Origin: Bacillota bacterium
Lineage (GTDB): Bacteria > Bacillota_A > Clostridia > Lachnospirales > Lachnospiraceae
Direction of reading: 5' to 3'
Length of the DNA: 58,285 bases
Assembly: GCA_023443625.1 (NCBI GenBank)
Contig: JAEZTQ010000025.1
Coordinates: 1 to 58,285 of the forward strand
Shown here: in pieces, positions 55,290-58,285 of the stretch
Position numbering within the stretch: the stretch's first letter is position 1
How the letters are laid out: each line of letters starts with the position of its first letter
Position numbers and translations under genes: made by a program
The notes under the pieces: generated by a model
What the model was told of the DNA's origin: nothing
The model's input: the letters and a program-made list of their open reading frames with translations, nothing else
Database searches by the model: none

Positions 55290-55604
55290 TTATTGTTTCT
55301 TTTTACCTCGCAACTTCCAGTAGCGAATATTTGAACTGTCCATACTTTCCTCAAACTCTATCAGGTCTTTATCCAATTCTTCATAATCTTCTTTCGTCGG
55401 TGGGTTATTTTGTCCAATAGTATTTCCACACCACATGCATTGATAAGCTTTTCGATCTCTTAATCTTCCACAGTATGGGCAAGTAATTAAATCATCCTGT
55501 CCCGTGGCAGTTTGTGTCCTGTGGCAACATAATGAACAATAAAATGTATCCTCTTCATCAAACAATGTTTTGGGGTTGTCATTACCACAATTAGCACATT
55601 TCAT
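55290..55604 (-). CDS. Zinc-ribbon protein
   Basis: This 104-residue protein has three pairs of CxxC-type sites: KCANCGNDNP, FYCSLCCHRT, and TCPYCGRL with QCMWCGNTIG. These are enough for two zinc ribbons within the first ~75 residues. A charged helical tail ends in LRGKKKQ. ATG at 55604 is chosen because GGAGGG is 7 bases upstream. It is probably a small DNA- or RNA-binding protein of the element; no specific role can be assigned. Confidence 0.7.
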   Translation of the reverse strand: MKCANCGNDNPKTLFDEEDTFYCSLCCHRTQTATGQDDLITCPYCGRLRDRKAYQCMWCGNTIGQNNPPTKEDYEELDKDLIEFEESMDSSNIRYWKLRGKKKQ

Positions 55605-55754
55605 ATATTTTCCCTCCATCTTTGCAAGCCTATTTCTCTTTTCTACTTAATTTATTTTATAGCTTAAAAGACATTCGACAACTTTTTTTTACTATAAAAA
55701 ATTCAATCAAAAATAATAATATGCTATTCTGGTTTTTATGTTGTGCTTGTCTTA

Positions 55755-56069
55755 TCATACGTGTTTACAACCTGTAAGCCAATCCTCCAAACATAATCCC
55801 CATATGCTTATAATACGTACATTGTCCCAGCGTTCTTTTAAAGACTTTCCATTAAAAATTTTAGCCTCTACTAATTCTTCTGCTGTATCATATTCACATC
55901 CATCAGGAGTATCACAATAACCGACCCAGTAAGGTTTTTCGTATTCAGGAAGAAAACCTAAATAATGTTCTGATTCTTCTGGATCATCTACAAAATAAAA
56001 ACAAGTCTCGTCTATTGAAATGCCTTCCTTTAATTGCTTAAAGAAATAATTATAATCCAATGTATCCAT
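55755..56069 (-). CDS. Hypothetical protein, 104 residues, acidic
   Basis: I do not recognise this family. The protein is acidic and rich in aromatic residues, with CFYFVDDPEESEHYLGFLPEYEKPYWVGYCDTPDGCEYDTAEELVEAKIFNGKSLKERWDNVRI, a pattern reminiscent of small immunity-type proteins. It starts after an AAAGAAG site and lies alone between intergenic gaps of about 150-180 bases, so it may have its own transcript. It has no signal peptide or membrane segment. Confidence 0.55.
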   Translation of the reverse strand: MDTLDYNYFFKQLKEGISIDETCFYFVDDPEESEHYLGFLPEYEKPYWVGYCDTPDGCEYDTAEELVEAKIFNGKSLKERWDNVRIISIWGLCLEDWLTGCKHV

Positions 56070-56249
56070 TTTGCTTCTTTCAACTCCCGTATTGTTTGAT
56101 ACTATATTTTATATCTTTTGTATTAATATATTTTTCCTATATAAGAAATATCTATAATCAAACTTTATCTATTTGGTTACTTCGTAATCTTCCTACCTAC
56201 AAATATAATACCATATACATATCATTAAAGAAATAACTTCTTGCTCTTA

Positions 56250-56837
56250 TTAATCTCCATATACCACCCACCTCTCCCCATCATAATTTTCATACCTTTC
56301 CGTTGTTACATTCTGCTCATAATAAACACCAAGTAGTCTTTTAATATCAGCATTATTAGCTCTTCTAGTAGTAAATCCCTGATCTTTTAAACTCTTTTCA
56401 ATCCTTGAAAGGTAAGGCATTACATCCGATTCCTTTTCATTTTTAAGACGGATAATAATTAGAAACTCACGAGCAGTAGCCATCTGCACCTGCATCCTAT
56501 CAAGATTGGAACTGTCTTGCTGTAGTAGTTTTCGGATAACAGAATTTTGTTCTGTATCCATTCTTCTTTTTAAATACTGCTTATTATCATCAAAGTTTTC
56601 TTTTGAATTTAGGCATAACATTTCAATTTCAGCAATCCCTTTAAGTACTGTCATAAGTGCATAAATCCTTGCACTTACACTTGATTCAGATAGTACAGAT
56701 ATATTGGTTGGATGAATAATAAAATATACTAGCTCCCCATATGGAGTCTTTAGACTATAATCTGTGATTTCATCAATACCAATCAGTTCTCTAGTAGATT
56801 GCTTTTGTCTTTCTTTTTGTTTCTGTTTTCTGCTCAC
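56250..56837 (-). CDS. VirB4 N-terminal-like conjugation protein
   Basis: This 195-residue protein has a Lys/Gln-rich start (RKQKQKERQKQSTRELIGID), a segment GELVYFIIHPTNISVLSE, and AREFLIIIRLKNEKESDVMPYLSRIEKSLKDQGFTTRRANNADIKRLLGVYYEQN. It resembles the N-terminal, non-ATPase part of VirB4/TraC-like proteins. The GTG at 56837 has GGAGG 8 bases upstream, inside the end of the PrgI-like gene. Its neighbours point to the inner-membrane part of the transfer channel. Confidence 0.6.
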   Translation of the reverse strand: MSRKQKQKERQKQSTRELIGIDEITDYSLKTPYGELVYFIIHPTNISVLSESSVSARIYALMTVLKGIAEIEMLCLNSKENFDDNKQYLKRRMDTEQNSVIRKLLQQDSSNLDRMQVQMATAREFLIIIRLKNEKESDVMPYLSRIEKSLKDQGFTTRRANNADIKRLLGVYYEQNVTTERYENYDGERWVVYGD

Positions 56838-56839
56838 TC

Positions 56840-57097
56840 CTATAACCTCCATTCAAATATCTGCTGTTTTAAAAGAAAAAAGACACAGGCATAGCGAATG
56901 AAATTCAGTATGCTTGTGTCTTCAAACTGTATGGTTAAAAATGTATATACTGCTGTTATTACAATAGGTGGCATGAAGTTAAGCTGTGCTAAAGCAAATA
57001 CAGAAATAAGAAGTCCTATTCCAATGATGCCAATATCTTTTAATTCCCACAGCCACAGAGTTGCCTTAGCCTTTAAATTATCAGGATACATATACAT
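56840..57097 (-). CDS. PrgI/VirB3-like membrane protein
   Basis: This 85-residue protein has at least two hydrophobic segments, DIGIIGIGLLISVFALAQL and FMPPIVITAVYTFLTI, and a hydrophobic C-terminus (FIRYACVFFLL). This is the usual architecture of PrgI/TcpE/VirB3-like subunits of Gram-positive conjugation channels. GGAGGAATAGACA precedes the ATG. It lies directly between the methyltransferase and the VirB4 N-terminal-like gene, with very short spacers. Confidence 0.75.
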   Translation of the reverse strand: MYMYPDNLKAKATLWLWELKDIGIIGIGLLISVFALAQLNFMPPIVITAVYTFLTIQFEDTSILNFIRYACVFFLLKQQIFEWRL

Positions 57098-57100
57098 TGT

Positions 57101-58285
57101 CTATTCCTCCGCTTCTTCCTTAAATTTTCTTAAAAAATGAGCAATCCCTCGCATAATAAAATCTACACAAGGGATTGCTACACTATTACCAAGTGCCTTA
57201 TATCTTGCACTATCGGATGATTTTTCTATTTTCGTCCACCCATCTGGAAAACCTTGAAGTCTTTCGCATTCCATTGGTGTTAGTCTGCGTACTAGATTCT
57301 TAGTAGTTACAAGGTTTTCACTTCCTCCTCCGTTATCTCCACCCTCAGCTCGAAGCGTTGCACAACCTTCTTTATAATTAGCAAATTCCGATTGTCCAAA
57401 CATCATTTTTTCACAATCTACAATGCATTTATCTTGACTGACATATTGATTACCATTGCCCTTTTCATCCCCCACACATAATGCCCCTACTGTATCTTGA
57501 TAAGTCTTAGGTGGATAACAAACAGCATGAATATCACTGGTTGTAAGAGTATAACTAATATTTTCTTGAAATCCACATCCATTTCCGCCATTATGATCTT
57601 GTCTATCAATGGTATTTCCCGCAATACAATAACTGTCTGAATCAATTGGTTTTGATACTAATGGTACATTATTTCCTCCTGTTCCATAGGTAGCTGCTAT
57701 TGTTGGAGCTACCTCAAGGGGACCATTATATCTACAGTCTTTTGCATGATTATCAAATAGAACAGATTTATTATTGCCACTTGTTTCAGCCGCTGAAGCA
57801 ATAGCGGAACAAAGGTCAAAATATATTTCTGCATCACCTTGCTGAGTTGCCATAACTATAGGTTGATTTCCTCCCATACTAGCCCTTAGTGTTAAAGTAA
57901 TATTTTCTGTTATATCCATTCGGTCACCACCCTGATCATTTAGACATATCATAGGTTCTGTAACAAATGTCTGCATCTGCATATTTTGAGTTGCCATTAA
58001 GGCTCCTGAGATTCCATTTAAGTCAATACCCTCATTGCGTTGATTGATATGATATGCTTTATATTCAGTAATCATATTGTCATTGGAATCTTCCTCTGTT
58101 CCTTCAGCTTCCCCTTGAATTTCTAAAGCTATTTTTAATTGTTTAGGTAGTTCCTTTTCTCTTGCTCTAGCTCTTCTGAGTATTCCCAAACAAGCTGTCT
58201 TGCTCAAATAATATTTTGGGTGCGGTGTGTCCTCCAAAATCTGCGACAAGAAAGATTCTTTTACGTCTTTGGGGGACACCCCAGT
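57101..58285 (-). CDS. C5 cytosine DNA methyltransferase, C-terminal part (runs off the window)
   Basis: This partial gene has 394 codons in the window. The end shows NLVRRLTPMECERLQGFPDGWTKI (motif IX region) and SARYKALGNSVAIPCVDFI (motif X), diagnostic of cytosine-5 methyltransferases. The start of the visible part, VKESFLSQILE...PKYYLSKTACLGILRRARAREKELPK, follows motif VIII in phage- and ICE-type members. The catalytic PCQ and ENV motifs must lie to the right of the window. The target-recognition region is long and contains repeated units such as TLRASMGGNQPIVM, IAATYGTGGNNVPLV and CATLRAEGGDNGGGSENLV. It probably protects the element from host restriction. Confidence 0.85.
   Translation of the reverse strand, partial: TGVSPKDVKESFLSQILEDTPHPKYYLSKTACLGILRRARAREKELPKQLKIALEIQGEAEGTEEDSNDNMITEYKAYHINQRNEGIDLNGISGALMATQNMQMQTFVTEPMICLNDQGGDRMDITENITLTLRASMGGNQPIVMATQQGDAEIYFDLCSAIASAAETSGNNKSVLFDNHAKDCRYNGPLEVAPTIAATYGTGGNNVPLVSKPIDSDSYCIAGNTIDRQDHNGGNGCGFQENISYTLTTSDIHAVCYPPKTYQDTVGALCVGDEKGNGNQYVSQDKCIVDCEKMMFGQSEFANYKEGCATLRAEGGDNGGGSENLVTTKNLVRRLTPMECERLQGFPDGWTKIEKSSDSARYKALGNSVAIPCVDFIMRGIAHFLRKFKEEAEE

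Overview
The window looks like part of an AT-rich Clostridia (Bacillota, Lachnospiraceae/Peptostreptococcaceae-like) chromosome. It carries most of an integrative conjugative element (ICE) loaded with anti-phage genes. Support for this comes from strong GGAGG ribosome binding sites, AT-rich coding sequence, serine recombinases of the clostridial ICE type, a MobP-type relaxase, VirD4 and VirB4 ATPases, and small accessory families typical of Firmicutes conjugative elements. Nearly all genes are on the minus strand, so transcription runs from right to left.

Region 1 (1-7002): the tip of an IS3-family element, then a compact minus-strand defence cluster. In transcription order this is a frameshifted DUF1413-like gene, a Gabija-like OLD-family ATPase/TOPRIM nuclease, a UvrD-like helicase, an Abi_C-like protein and a coiled-coil/TIR protein. 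A small gene of unknown function (6613-7002) lies upstream. Region 2 (7139-14920): the recombination and regulation module. It has three consecutive serine recombinase genes (the middle one has no catalytic domain), a small SHOCT-like gene, a sigma-like regulator, a putative regulator, and a divergently transcribed XRE repressor/ImmA-type protease pair with a clear promoter and operator.

Region 3 (15085-39234): a 24-kb, near-continuous minus-strand operon and the most interesting part of the window. It begins with its own XRE regulator and operator. Next come a NERD-UvrD helicase, an AddB-like Fe-S protein, a SNF2 helicase, a RecQ-like helicase, a DpdG-like protein and a DpdH-like ATPase, which resemble the effector genes of 7-deazaguanine (Dpd) islands, and a 218-residue coiled-coil protein. 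A promoter overlapping a 16-bp-arm dyad then precedes dndB, dndC, dndD, dndE, a dndA-type cysteine desulfurase and an HNH nuclease gene. The usual DptF/DptG/DptH restriction genes are not seen. The island therefore appears to join phosphorothioate DNA modification to a Dpd-like helicase effector module.

Region 4 (39447-58285): a bidirectional terminator separates the cargo from the conjugation module. That module has an HTH protein, VirD4 coupling protein, DUF3991/TOPRIM primase-like protein, two cargo genes of unknown function, MobP relaxase with its ribbon-helix-helix partner, and an oriT-like region with four GACCACC repeats. Further along are several DUF proteins, an NlpC/P60 hydrolase, a gamma-glutamylcyclotransferase/amidoligase pair, VirB4, PrgI/VirB3-like membrane proteins, and the C-terminal part of a C5 cytosine methyltransferase that runs off the window. 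No tRNA, rRNA or CRISPR array was seen. Family assignments rest on motif recognition by eye; no database search was possible.
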